64,000 nucleotides of DNA from Paenarthrobacter sp. DKR-5 (lineage in GTDB: Bacteria > Actinomycetota > Actinomycetes > Actinomycetales > Micrococcaceae): positions 62,001 to 126,000 of the forward strand of contig NZ_JAHBOI010000005.1 of assembly GCF_018531425.1 (NCBI RefSeq). The letters are read 5' to 3'. This document shows positions 25,897-34,932 of this stretch, in pieces. Both the position numbers and the translations under genes were made by a program. The number at the start of each line of letters is the position of its first letter. Position 1 is the first letter of the stretch. The notes beneath the pieces were generated by a model. That model made no database searches. It had not been told where the DNA came from and saw only the letters and a program-made list of their open reading frames with translations.

Positions 25897-26735
25897 GCAC
25901 CCAGGACAGTCTGTTCGACGTCGCAGGCCCGCGGGCGAGGCGGCGCATCCGGATCGCGACGCTGGTCAGCCTGTTGGTGATCGCAGCGGTGGCCGCCTTG
26001 GTGGTGCTGCGCTTCGCCCAAGCCGGTCAGCTCGCTGCGGACCGCTGGGCTGAATTCACCCAGGGCCCGTACTTGTTGTTCCTGCTGGCAGGTTTGGGGA
26101 ATACCGCCGTGGCGGCGGCCGCTTCCGCGGTGCTGGCGCTGCCGCTGGGGCTGCTCCTTGCGCTGGGCCGGCTCTCCAAAGGTGGCATCCTGCGCCGCGT
26201 GTGCACGGTCTGGATTGAATGCTTCCGGTCCGTGCCCCTGCTGCTCGTGGTGTACATCTTTGTCAGCGGCCTGCCGCAGTACGGCATCAACCCGGACATC
26301 TTCTGGAAGCTGGTCATACCCATCACCTTGTGCAGTTCCGCGGTGATGGCGGAGATCTTCCGCGCCGGGATCACGGCACTGCCGTCAGGCCAGGCCGAGG
26401 CCGGCCTGAGCATCGGGCTGAGCGGCGGACAGGTCACGCGTGCGATCGTGCTGCCCCAGGCGATCCGGATCGTGGTGCCGTCGATGGTGGCGCAACTGGT
26501 GGTGCTCGTGAAGGACACCACCCTCGGGTATGCGGTGAGCTACCCGGAGCTGATGAAGACCTCCAACAACCTCACCGCGTACACCAACCACCTGATTCAG
26601 ACGTACCTGATCATTGCCGCCGTCTACGTGGTCACGAACGTGCTTATCTCCCACTTTGCCCGCTGGCTGGAAAGCCGGTTCTCGGGCAGGTCCGCCCGGT
26701 TGGGGCGGTCGGCAGTGGGCGCCGGCATCGGCTGA
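25893..26735 (+). CDS. Amino-acid ABC transporter permease (GluD type)
   Basis: A 280-residue partner permease. A basic lead and a first hydrophobic segment (ATLVSLLVIAAVAALVVLRFA) are followed by the core with the loop EAGLSIGLSGGQVTRAIVLPQAIR. Together with the GluC-type protein it forms the channel. The operon ends here, with the desaturase gene 75 bases on; an ATPase must be supplied from outside the window or from upstream genes of another locus. Confidence 0.92.
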   Translation: MSTQDSLFDVAGPRARRRIRIATLVSLLVIAAVAALVVLRFAQAGQLAADRWAEFTQGPYLLFLLAGLGNTAVAAAASAVLALPLGLLLALGRLSKGGILRRVCTVWIECFRSVPLLLVVYIFVSGLPQYGINPDIFWKLVIPITLCSSAVMAEIFRAGITALPSGQAEAGLSIGLSGGQVTRAIVLPQAIRIVVPSMVAQLVVLVKDTTLGYAVSYPELMKTSNNLTAYTNHLIQTYLIIAAVYVVTNVLISHFARWLESRFSGRSARLGRSAVGAGIG

Positions 26736-26810
26736 CTCCGTCCGTAGCCCGCTTACCCGGCCGTAAGTTACGCTTGCGTAGGTTCATCCCTACCACGCAA
26801 GGACGCGCCC

Positions 26811-27860
26811 ATGACTTCGCAGCAGGCCCCTGACTCAGCCACCGGAGACGCCCCGGCCACCGGCCGGACCAGGCCGGGGTTCCGGCCGGCAAAACAGGAC
26901 GCCGCGGTGGACCTGGTCACCTATGCGCGGGACCACCCGGAGCTCACGGGCCCCCGGCCTATCCTCGACGGTCCCCGCACCACGAGTGCGCAAATCGCGG
27001 TCTACATCGGGGTGCTGCTGCCGCTGGCCGCGCTGGTTGCAGCGGTGCCCCTTGCCTGGGGCTGGGGGCTGCGCTGGAGCGACGTGATCATCGCGTTTGC
27101 CTTCTACCTGGTCAGCGGACTCGGCGTGACAATCGGGTACCACCGCTACTTCACGCACGGCTCGTTCAAGGCCAACAAGCCGCTGCGCGCCGCCCTCGCC
27201 CTGGCCGGCTCGCTGTCGGTGCAGGGGTCGGTGATCACTTGGGTGGCGGACCACCGCCGGCACCACGCCTTCTCCGACACGGACGGCGACCCGCACTCGC
27301 CGTGGGCGTTCGGGACCTCCCCGTGGGCCTTGGCAAAGGGGTTCTGGCACGCGCACATGGGCTGGCTCTTCGAACGCGACCTGACGAACCGGGTGCGCTT
27401 CGCCCCCGACCTGCTCAAGGACCCGATGATCCTGCGCATCGACAAGCTGTTCGGCCTCTGGGTCGCAGTCACGCTCTTCCTGCCGGCGGTGGTCGGCGGC
27501 CTGGTCACCATGAGCTGGTGGGGTGCGGCGACGGCCTTCTTCTGGGCAGGGCTCGTCCGCGTGGCAGTGCTGCACCACATCACCTGGTCCGTGAATTCCG
27601 TCTGCCACATGGTTGGCGAACGTCCCTACCACTCCCGGGACAAGGCCGGGAACTTCTGGCCGCTCGCCATCGCCTCGTTCGGCGAATCCTGGCACAACTC
27701 CCACCACGCTGACCCCACCTGTGCCCGCCACGGCGTGGATAAAGGCCAGATCGACATCTCCGCCCGGCTGATCTGGTTCTTCGAGAAGTTCGGCTGGGCC
27801 ACCAAAGTGAAGTGGCCGGTGGAGGAGCGTTTCCGGAAGCTCTCCGCCAAGGCAGGATAG
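26811..27860 (+). CDS. Acyl-CoA/acyl-lipid delta-9 desaturase
   Basis: A membrane di-iron desaturase of 349 residues that puts a double bond into saturated fatty acyl chains. The three histidine boxes are HRYFTH at 111-116, HRRHH at 148-152 and HNSHH at 295-299, the pattern of the stearoyl-CoA desaturase family, with membrane segments around 62-110 and 212-255. Electron donors are not encoded here. A short-chain dehydrogenase gene follows after four bases, so the two are probably co-transcribed. Confidence 0.93.
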   Translation: MTSQQAPDSATGDAPATGRTRPGFRPAKQDAAVDLVTYARDHPELTGPRPILDGPRTTSAQIAVYIGVLLPLAALVAAVPLAWGWGLRWSDVIIAFAFYLVSGLGVTIGYHRYFTHGSFKANKPLRAALALAGSLSVQGSVITWVADHRRHHAFSDTDGDPHSPWAFGTSPWALAKGFWHAHMGWLFERDLTNRVRFAPDLLKDPMILRIDKLFGLWVAVTLFLPAVVGGLVTMSWWGAATAFFWAGLVRVAVLHHITWSVNSVCHMVGERPYHSRDKAGNFWPLAIASFGESWHNSHHADPTCARHGVDKGQIDISARLIWFFEKFGWATKVKWPVEERFRKLSAKAG

Positions 27861-27864
27861 CTGC

Positions 27865-28623
27865 ATGACTGATACAGCTTTGATCACCGGGGCGACAGCG
27901 GGCCTTGGGGCCGAGTTTGCCCGCCAGCTCGCCGCCGACGGCCACCGTCTGGTCCTTGTGGCGCGCGACGAGGCCCGGCTCCGGGAGAAGGCCGCCGCGC
28001 TCTCCACCGAGTACGGTGTGGAAACCGAGGTGCTGCCGGCTGACCTGTCCACCGAGGAGGGGATCGCCGCGGTGGCGGCCCGGCTGGGCTCCGAGCAGGA
28101 GCCGGTGACGCTGCTGGTGAACAACGCCGGCTTCGGCCTCGCCAAGTGGTTCACCGACAACCCGGTTGAGGACGAACGCACGCATCTGAAGGTGCTGGTA
28201 CAGGCGCCGATGGAGCTGTGCCACGCCGCGCTGACGGCCATGCAGCGCCGCGGCGCCGGCCGGATCATCAATGTGGCGAGCGTGGCGGGATTCCTGCCCC
28301 GCGGCACCTATTCGGCGGCCAAGGCATGGCTGATCAACTTCAGCCGCTGGGCCAACAACTTTTATGCCCCGCACGGCATTCACGTGACCGCGGTCTGCCC
28401 CGGCTTCGTCCACACCGAGTTCCACCAGCGCATGGGGGCGGACATGGGCGGCGTCCCGTCCTGGATGTGGTTGTGGCCCGAGCGCGTGGTGCGGGAGGGC
28501 CTGCGCGATGCCCGGGCAGGGAAGTCTGTTTCGATTCCTTCCAAGCGCTACAAGGTGCTCGCCAGGATCCCTGCCGTGGTGCCGGAGGCTTTGATGACCA
28601 AACTGGCCAGCCGCGGGCGCTGA
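27865..28623 (+). CDS. Short-chain dehydrogenase/reductase
   Basis: A 252-residue classical-type SDR: cofactor motif TGATAGLG at 8-15, NNAG (in LVNNAGFG), catalytic Ser in NVASVAGF and the YSAAK motif. The acidic/basic residues after beta-2 (LVARDEARL) suggest NADP preference. The substrate is unknown; linkage to the desaturase suggests lipid or aldehyde metabolism. Its last 57 coding bases and stop are repeated, slightly diverged, 162 bases downstream. Confidence 0.88.
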   Translation: MTDTALITGATAGLGAEFARQLAADGHRLVLVARDEARLREKAAALSTEYGVETEVLPADLSTEEGIAAVAARLGSEQEPVTLLVNNAGFGLAKWFTDNPVEDERTHLKVLVQAPMELCHAALTAMQRRGAGRIINVASVAGFLPRGTYSAAKAWLINFSRWANNFYAPHGIHVTAVCPGFVHTEFHQRMGADMGGVPSWMWLWPERVVREGLRDARAGKSVSIPSKRYKVLARIPAVVPEALMTKLASRGR

Positions 28624-28789
28624 CACCGGGCGCCGCAGCCGTCGCCCCCACTGGTGCCGGATACTGCCGGCCGGCCGGGCTTTCTCCGGCCAAGGCGAAG
28701 GCCCCCGGGACCAAGGCCAGGGAAGTCAATCCCTGCCGTGGTCCCGGAGGCCTTGATGACCAAACCGGTCAGCCGCGGGCGCTGACGCC
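28567..28789. repeat. Direct repeat: duplicated 3' end of the SDR gene
   Basis: The 61 bases at 28567-28627, which cover the end of the SDR gene and its TGA stop, recur at 28729-28789 with five substitutions and no gaps. The intervening sequence is not a repeat. The downstream copy keeps the stop codon in register but has no gene body in front of it. It may be the remnant of a deleted tandem SDR paralogue. Confidence 0.85.
28729..28789 (+). pseudogene. Remnant 3' fragment of a second SDR gene
   Basis: This stretch would encode a tail equivalent to PAVVPEALMTK followed by SRGR and a stop, nearly identical to the tail of the SDR at 27865-28623, but no start or fold precedes it. Three of the five substitutions are in third-codon positions, which is what a formerly translated copy would show. 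It lies directly before the convergent MHS transporter gene. Confidence 0.5.
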
Positions 28790-30337
28790 CTATGCCTTGG
28801 CGGGCACGGCCACCTCGGGAAGCGGCAGCTCGCTCACGTCGAGGTGCGGGTTCTCGTCCTGGGTGGCGACCAGCTCACGGGCCTCCGCCATGGTGTCCAC
28901 GCTCGGCATCGAACCGGGCAGCGGGCGCTGGGCCGATTCCTTCATGAAGAAGATCGCGATGGCGCCGATGATGGACGTTCCGACCAGGTAATAGGCCGGC
29001 ATCATGTCGTTGCCGGTGGCCTGGATGAGGCCCTCGATGATGAACGGCGTCGTACCGCCGAAGATGGCGACCGCGAAGTTGTACGCGATGCCCATGCCGC
29101 CGTACCGGCTCGCGGTCGGGAACAGCGCCGGCAACGACGAGGCCAGGTTGGCCACGTAGAACGTGACGGGGAACGCGATCATGGCCAGGCCAAGCAGCGT
29201 CGACCAGATGGTCCCGATGCCGATCACCAGGAATGCCGGAATGGAAAGCACGATGGTGCTCACCGCGCCGATCCACAGAACCGGGCGGCGCCCGATGCGG
29301 TCCGAGAGACGGCCTGTCAGCGGAATGCAGGCGGACATGACGACCAGCACCGGGATGGTCAGCAGGGTGCCGTGAATGGCGTCATAGCCCTTGGAGTCCG
29401 TGAGATAGGTCGGCATGTAGGAGGTCAGCGCGTAGCCCACGGTGTTGGCTGCGGCCACGAGGACCATGGCCAGCAGGATCTGGCGCCAGTACAGTTTCAC
29501 GATGCCGATCGGGCCGTGCGTCACGGCGTCGCCCTCGGCCTCCTTGGTGGAGGCTTCCTGGGCATCCAGAGTCGCCTGGAAGGCGGGGGACTCCTCGATC
29601 TTCAGACGGAAGTAGATGGCGATGGCACCCAGAGGGCCGGCCACGAGGAACGGCAGACGCCAGCCCCAGTCGAGCATGGCCTGGTCACCGAGCGTGAGCT
29701 GCATGACGGACACGACAGCCGCGCCGACGGCGAACCCCATGTAGGAGCCGAAGTCCAGGATGCTGGCCAGGAAGCCGCGGCGCTTGTCCGGGGCGTACTC
29801 GCTGACGAAGGTGGTCGCACCGGCGTATTCGCCGCCGGTGGAGAAACCCTGGACCAGCTTCAGCAGCACCAGCAGCACCGGAGCCAGGAAGCCGATGGTG
29901 GTATAGCCGGGCAGCACGCCGATGAGGAACGTGGAAGCAGCCATCATGATCAACGTCAGGGCCAGGATCTTCTGCCGGCCAAGCTTGTCGCCGAGACGTC
30001 CGAAGACCACACCACCCAGCGGACGGGCGACGAAGGTCACCGCGAACACGCCGAGGCTGAACATGATCTGGACTGAAGAAGCGGCGTCCGAGAGGAACAC
30101 CTTTCCCATGGTGACGGCGAGGTATCCGTAGACGCCGACGTCGAACCATTCCATGGTGTTGCCGACCACCATGCCGGCGACGGCCTTCTTCAACATTGGC
30201 TTGTCCACGACGTTGACGTCGCCGACTTCAAGCTTGCGCTTGCGCAGCCGCAGGGGCTTGCGAGGGGCCTTGCCGGGGTCCCCGGCAGGGGGTTGGGCAC
30301 CGGGATAAGATGCGGTCTGGCTTCGGTCTGTGGGCAT
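28790..30337 (-). CDS. MFS transporter, metabolite:proton symporter (MHS) family
   Basis: A 515-residue major-facilitator protein of the ProP/ShiA-like MHS family: about twelve membrane segments after a 60-residue cytoplasmic lead, the loop motif GRLGDKLGRQKILALTL and its C-half counterpart GRLSDRIGRRPVLWIGA, and VVGNTMEWFDVGVYGYL as first helix. Likely substrates are small carboxylates, betaines or proline. The ATG at 30337 is preceded by GGGAGAA; an earlier ATG at 30361 is less well placed. Confidence 0.88.
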   Translation of the reverse strand: MPTDRSQTASYPGAQPPAGDPGKAPRKPLRLRKRKLEVGDVNVVDKPMLKKAVAGMVVGNTMEWFDVGVYGYLAVTMGKVFLSDAASSVQIMFSLGVFAVTFVARPLGGVVFGRLGDKLGRQKILALTLIMMAASTFLIGVLPGYTTIGFLAPVLLVLLKLVQGFSTGGEYAGATTFVSEYAPDKRRGFLASILDFGSYMGFAVGAAVVSVMQLTLGDQAMLDWGWRLPFLVAGPLGAIAIYFRLKIEESPAFQATLDAQEASTKEAEGDAVTHGPIGIVKLYWRQILLAMVLVAAANTVGYALTSYMPTYLTDSKGYDAIHGTLLTIPVLVVMSACIPLTGRLSDRIGRRPVLWIGAVSTIVLSIPAFLVIGIGTIWSTLLGLAMIAFPVTFYVANLASSLPALFPTASRYGGMGIAYNFAVAIFGGTTPFIIEGLIQATGNDMMPAYYLVGTSIIGAIAIFFMKESAQRPLPGSMPSVDTMAEARELVATQDENPHLDVSELPLPEVAVPAKA

Positions 30338-30511
30338 TTGGGCTTCTCCCGTGGAGGTCATTTGCTTGCGACTTACAGTTGCCCCGCTTCGGGCAGGCCA
30401 TCTACTTTACCGCAACAATCAGCAAGCTTGTATTCGGCGCCCGGATCGGTGTGACATAATCCGGCCCGAAAGGCCCTTACCGGGCGCTTCCGCGGCCACT
30501 AGAGTGCCGCC

Positions 30512-30724
30512 ATGAAGGACCGCATGAGCCCCCACATTCCTGAGCCGGAAGGCATCCATCTCGACCCCGATTCGGAGGAGAAACTGCACGAGGAGGGCAA
30601 GTACAGGAAGGCGCCGGGAACGGCCTACACCAGCTTGCCCACCGGCCACAGCACCGAGCACCACGTGAAGGCGACCCACGAGAGCGGCAAGCAGGGTCCG
30701 CGGCCGCGCAAGAACCGCTGGTAG
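30512..30724 (+). CDS. Small hydrophilic protein, function unknown
   Basis: A 70-residue, highly charged peptide rich in His, Glu, Lys and Pro, with no hydrophobic segment, probably disordered. It lacks a strong ribosome site, but a good bidirectional terminator lies 30 bases after its stop and its codon use is like that of its neighbours. It is divergent from the MHS transporter. I do not recognise the family; the gene call is moderately sure. Confidence 0.55.
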   Translation: MKDRMSPHIPEPEGIHLDPDSEEKLHEEGKYRKAPGTAYTSLPTGHSTEHHVKATHESGKQGPRPRKNRW

Positions 30725-30755
30725 GGGCCGGCACACTCTTTCCGGGACAGCACAA

Positions 30756-30800
30756 AGGCCCGGGCCGACGTCCTCCTCGGAGAACACCCGGCCCGGGCCT
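30756..30800. terminator. Bidirectional intrinsic terminator
   Basis: AGGCCCGGGCC at 30756-30766 pairs perfectly with GGCCCGGGCCT at 30790-30800. It lies between the small plus-strand gene (stop 30724) and the convergent ptsH gene (stop 30832), with CTGTTT on the plus-strand side and TTT on the minus side, so it can serve both. Confidence 0.8.
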
Positions 30801-30831
30801 CTGTTTGCGCGGCGTCGTGCTGCGCGTCGTG

Positions 30832-31110
30832 CTACTCGGCGTCGTGGTCCGTCTCGAGGACCTTGACCAGCGCATCGAGGGCCTGGTCCGCTCCGGCTCC
30901 GTCGGCCCGCAGGACGACGACGTCGCCGTGGCTCGCGCCCAGGCTCATCAGCGACAGGATGCTCGAGGCGTCCATGGCCTCGTCTTCGGGCGCTCCGTCC
31001 ATGGCGATGGTGACCTCGACCGGCTGTTCAGCGGCAGCTTCGGCGAAGATGGCTGCGGGCCGGGCGTGGAGGCCGACACGGCTGGCTACGGTGACTTTAC
31101 GTTCGGGCAT
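30832..31110 (-). CDS. ptsH: PTS phosphocarrier protein HPr
   Basis: HPr relays phosphate from Enzyme I to sugar-specific EIIA proteins. The 92 residues include active His15 in SRVGLHARPAA and the ASSILSLMSLG helix around the position of the regulatory serine in Gram-positive HPr. It lies 15 bases downstream of ptsI and is the last gene of the fru-pts operon. It could also supply phosphate to the HPr-like domain pathway of DhaM. Confidence 0.96.
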   Translation of the reverse strand: MPERKVTVASRVGLHARPAAIFAEAAAEQPVEVTIAMDGAPEDEAMDASSILSLMSLGASHGDVVVLRADGAGADQALDALVKVLETDHDAE

Positions 31111-31125
31111 GGATAACTCCTTTAG

Positions 31126-32844
31126 TTAGAGGCCGAGTTCTTCGAGGACAGGCAGCTTCGCGCGCACGGCGGCGCGGGCTTCACCTGCCGACAGGGCGCC
31201 AAGCGCGAGCTGGGCCAGCTCCTGCGCCTGCGCAAGGGTAACGCTGCGCAGCACCGCGCTGACAGCGGGCAGCGCGCGGGAGGTCATCGACAGGGTCGAG
31301 ACACCGATGCCCGCGAGCACGACGGCGAGGGCCGGGTCCGCTGCCGACTCGCCGCACACGCCCACCGGCTTTGCGACGTCGTCCGACGCCGCACGGGCGC
31401 CGAGCACGGTCGCCGCCACCAGCTGGAGCACGGCCGGCTGCCACGGGTCGTTCAGCGCCGCGAGCGAACCGAGCTGCCGGTCCGCCGCCATCGCGTACTG
31501 CGTGAGGTCGTTCGTGCCGAGGCTGGCGAAGTCGGCAATGGAAAGGATGCTCTTGGCCGTCAGGGCGGCGGAGGGCACCTCGATCATCACGCCGGCGGAC
31601 TTGATGCCCGCCTCGCGGCAGAGCCCGACGAATTCCTTCGTCTCCTCGGCCGTGGCGATCATCGGCGCCATCACCCAGACATCGGCTCCCTTGCCGTTCT
31701 TCTCCGCAGCGGCGGCAGCGACCCCGATCGCCTGGATCTGCCGGTCGATCACGGAGGGGTCCGTGCGGCGGGTGCGGTAGCCGCGCACGCCCAGGGCCGG
31801 GTTGGGCTCGCTCGCGTCGGTCAGGAACGGCAGGGGCTTGTCGGCACCGGCGTCGAGCGTGCGCACGACCATCTTCTTGCCGGCGAAGGCCTCGAACGCT
31901 GGCTGGTACTTGGCGACCTGCTCCTCGACCGTCGGTTCCGTGTCGCGGTCCAGGAAGCAGAACTCGGTCCGCATCAGGCCCACGCCCTCCGCGCCGGCCT
32001 CGGCTGCGACGACGGCGTCCGAGGCCCCGCCGATGTTGGCCAGCAGAGGGATGCGGTGACCGTCGCCGAGCTGGCCGTGGCCGTCGAAGGCGGGCAGGGC
32101 GCCGGCCTTCTCCTTCCAGGTCTGCGCGAGGCGGCGTTCCTCGTCCCCGGGCTCCGTGACGACCACCCCGGCAGCGCCGTCGAGGAAGACCTCGACGCCG
32201 TCCTGCAGGTGTTCAACACCGGGGGCGGCGACCACCGCGGGGAGGCCGAGTGCACGCGCCAGGATGGCGGTGTGCGACTGCGGGCCTCCCTCGCTGGTGG
32301 CCAGGCCGATGACGAGGGCCGGGTCGAGGGTGGCCGTGTCCGCCGGAGCGAGGTCGATCCCGGCGAGGATGAACGGGGTTTCGGAGGCAGGAATTCCGGG
32401 GGCGGGCATGCCGCGCAGCTCGGCCACGATGCGCGACCGGACGTCCAGCACGTCCTGGGAGCGCTCGGCCATGTACCCGCCGAGGCCCTTGAGGGTCTCG
32501 GCGACCGTGCCGCCGGCTTCCCAGACGGCACGCTCGGCGGAGATGCCTTTCTCGATGAGCTTGACGGCCGACTTGATCAGCATCGGATCGGCCGCCATCA
32601 GGGCGGTGGCCTCCAGCACGGCCTTGGCTTCGTCGTTGCCGGCCTTGGCCGCAGCGTCCGAGCGGGCCTTGAGCTGGGCCTGCACCGACTTCGAGGCGCT
32701 GCGGAGCCGGTCAGCCTCCTGCTCGGCGGTGCTGTCGGCCGGCCGCTGGTCCCCGGCCTGCGGCTCGGTGACCGGGGCCGGCATCTGGCGGACCGTCCCG
32801 AGGACGCGGCCGGGGCTGACGCCCACTCCCGAGAATTTCTGCAT
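31126..32844 (-). CDS. ptsI: PTS Enzyme I (phosphoenolpyruvate-protein phosphotransferase)
   Basis: Enzyme I takes phosphate from phosphoenolpyruvate and passes it to HPr. The 572-residue protein has active His191 in the GGPQSHTAILARALGLPAVV segment and the C-terminal PEP-binding barrel with GVGLMRTEFCFLDR, MVRTLDAGADKP and the closing GVCGESAADP cysteine motif. Length is normal. It follows fruA after 25 bases, so general PTS proteins are made together with the fructose permease. Confidence 0.97.
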   Translation of the reverse strand: MQKFSGVGVSPGRVLGTVRQMPAPVTEPQAGDQRPADSTAEQEADRLRSASKSVQAQLKARSDAAAKAGNDEAKAVLEATALMAADPMLIKSAVKLIEKGISAERAVWEAGGTVAETLKGLGGYMAERSQDVLDVRSRIVAELRGMPAPGIPASETPFILAGIDLAPADTATLDPALVIGLATSEGGPQSHTAILARALGLPAVVAAPGVEHLQDGVEVFLDGAAGVVVTEPGDEERRLAQTWKEKAGALPAFDGHGQLGDGHRIPLLANIGGASDAVVAAEAGAEGVGLMRTEFCFLDRDTEPTVEEQVAKYQPAFEAFAGKKMVVRTLDAGADKPLPFLTDASEPNPALGVRGYRTRRTDPSVIDRQIQAIGVAAAAAEKNGKGADVWVMAPMIATAEETKEFVGLCREAGIKSAGVMIEVPSAALTAKSILSIADFASLGTNDLTQYAMAADRQLGSLAALNDPWQPAVLQLVAATVLGARAASDDVAKPVGVCGESAADPALAVVLAGIGVSTLSMTSRALPAVSAVLRSVTLAQAQELAQLALGALSAGEARAAVRAKLPVLEELGL

Positions 32845-32869
32845 CGTTCTTTCCCTCTCCTCGTGACGC

Positions 32870-34912
32870 CTAGACGACGGCCGGGACCGTCTCGGCGGGC
32901 GCTTCCTCCGGCTTGGCGGCCATCCGCTTCAAGGCGATGACCGACAGAGCCGTCACCACCATGCCGACGGCGATCGACACGACAAACATAGCGAAGTTGT
33001 CGATGGCAAAGAAGACGAACAGACCGCCGTGCGGGGCTTTTGAGCCTACCCCGGTCCCCATCGAAATGGCACCTGTGACGGCGCCGCCGAGCATGCTCGC
33101 CGGAATGACGCGCAGCGGGTCGGCCGCCGCGAACGGGATTGCACCCTCGGAGATGAACGACGCGCCCAGCAGCCAGGCGGCCTTGCCGTTCTCGCGTTCG
33201 GCGAGGCTGAAGTTCTTCTTATCCAGCACGGTGGCCAGGGCCATGGCCAGCGGGGGAACCATTCCGGAGGCCATCACGGCGGCCATGATCTGCCACGGCG
33301 CCTGGTTGGTGATGGACGCAGCGCCGAGGCCGGCGACAGCGAAGGAGTACGCCACCTTGTTGACCGGACCGCCGAGGTCGAAGCACATCATCAGGCCCAG
33401 GATCACGCCGAGCAGGATCGCGCCGGCACCGGTCAGGCCGGAGAGCCAGTCGTTGAGCGCCTTGGTGACCCAGACGATGGGCGCACCCAGGATCAGGAAC
33501 ATCAGGCCCGAGGCGAGGAGGGACGCCAGCAGCGGGATGATGACCACCGGCATCAGGCCGCGCAGCCAGCGGGCGACGTTCAGGCGGCTGAAGGAGTGCG
33601 CAATGTAACCGGCCAGCAGGCCGCCCACGATGCCGCCGAGGAAGCCGGCCCCCATGAACCCGGCCACCGCGCCGGCAACGAAACCCGGGGCGATGCCCGG
33701 CCGGTCGGCGATGGCGTAGGCGATGTAGCCCGCCAGTGCCGGGACGAGGAAGCCCAGGGACAGGGCACCGATTTTGAAGAGCACCGCGCCGAGGTAGGCG
33801 CCCAGCGGGCCCCAGGCGTTGTCCGGGAACTGGGTGGGCAGGTTCCAGAGACTGTTCTGCACCACGATGTTGTCCGCGTACTTGGTGATCAGGTAGCCGC
33901 CCATCAGGAAGCCCAGCGCGATCAGCAGGCCGCCGCCGGCGACGAACGGGATCATGTAGCTGACACCGGTGAGCAGTGCCTTCTTCAGCTTCTGGCCGAT
34001 GTGCTCGCCCGCGGCCTCGGCGGCTGCCTCCTGCTGCTCTTCTGCGCCGAAGTGCGGGACCCGGCGCGCATGCGGGTTGTCCGCGGCGGCCAGGGCCTCC
34101 TGGACCATGACATCGGGCTCGTCGATGCCGCGCTTGACGGGGGCATTGATCACGGGCTTGCCGGCGAAGCGCTCCTTGCCGCGGACGTCGACGTCGACGG
34201 CGAAGATGACCGCGTCCGCCGCGGCGATGACGGCCGGGTCGAGCGGGGTGGAGCCGCCCGAACCCTGGGTCTCAACCTGCAGGTCGACGCCGGCCTCCCT
34301 GGCGGCAGCCACGAGCGAGTCCGCGGCCATGTAGGTGTGGGCGATGCCGGTGGGGCAGGCGGTCACGGCGACCAGCCGCTTCGGCCCGCGGGCGGGTGCC
34401 GCGGCGGCGGGAGCGGCCGGGGCGGCTTCCGCGGCAGGCGCGGCGGGCTGCGCCGGCGCCGGGTTCAGTGCGCCGTCGACCAGGTCGACGACCTCCTGCG
34501 GGCTGCGGGCAGCGCGCAGGGCGGCGGTGAAGTCCTTTTTGATCAGGGACCGCGCCAGCTTCGAGAGCAGCTTCAGGTGCTCCTGGTCCGCGCCTTCCGG
34601 TGCGGCGATGAAGAACACCAGGTCCGCGGGGCCGTCCTTGGCGCCGAAGTCGACGCCGGGCGCGGCCAGTCGGGCCATGGCGAGGGTCGGTTCCAGGACC
34701 GAGGTCGAGCGGCAGTGCGGGATGGCGATGCCGCCGGGGACGCCGGTGGCGGTCTTCTGTTCGCGGGCGACGGCGTCGGCGTACAGACCTTCGACCTCCG
34801 ATGCCCGGCCCTGGCCGGCAACCCGCATCGCCAGTTGGCGGATGACAGCAGCCGAATCGGCGCCCAGGTTCGTATCCAGGCTCACCAACTCGGGGGTGAT
34901 CAACTGTGACAT
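32870..34912 (-). CDS. fruA: Fructose-specific PTS permease EIIABC
   Basis: This 680-residue protein brings fructose in as fructose 1-phosphate. Domain order: EIIA with active His66 (IAIPHCRS), an Ala/Pro linker at about 150-175, EIIB with active Cys186 (VTACPTGIAHTYMAA), and from about residue 310 the membrane EIIC with about ten segments and the GGPVNKVAY motif. All phosphorylation sites are intact. It is 20 bases downstream of fruK. Confidence 0.96.
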   Translation of the reverse strand: MSQLITPELVSLDTNLGADSAAVIRQLAMRVAGQGRASEVEGLYADAVAREQKTATGVPGGIAIPHCRSTSVLEPTLAMARLAAPGVDFGAKDGPADLVFFIAAPEGADQEHLKLLSKLARSLIKKDFTAALRAARSPQEVVDLVDGALNPAPAQPAAPAAEAAPAAPAAAAPARGPKRLVAVTACPTGIAHTYMAADSLVAAAREAGVDLQVETQGSGGSTPLDPAVIAAADAVIFAVDVDVRGKERFAGKPVINAPVKRGIDEPDVMVQEALAAADNPHARRVPHFGAEEQQEAAAEAAGEHIGQKLKKALLTGVSYMIPFVAGGGLLIALGFLMGGYLITKYADNIVVQNSLWNLPTQFPDNAWGPLGAYLGAVLFKIGALSLGFLVPALAGYIAYAIADRPGIAPGFVAGAVAGFMGAGFLGGIVGGLLAGYIAHSFSRLNVARWLRGLMPVVIIPLLASLLASGLMFLILGAPIVWVTKALNDWLSGLTGAGAILLGVILGLMMCFDLGGPVNKVAYSFAVAGLGAASITNQAPWQIMAAVMASGMVPPLAMALATVLDKKNFSLAERENGKAAWLLGASFISEGAIPFAAADPLRVIPASMLGGAVTGAISMGTGVGSKAPHGGLFVFFAIDNFAMFVVSIAVGMVVTALSVIALKRMAAKPEEAPAETVPAVV

Positions 34913-34932
34913 GGCTATCCTCCTGCGGATAA

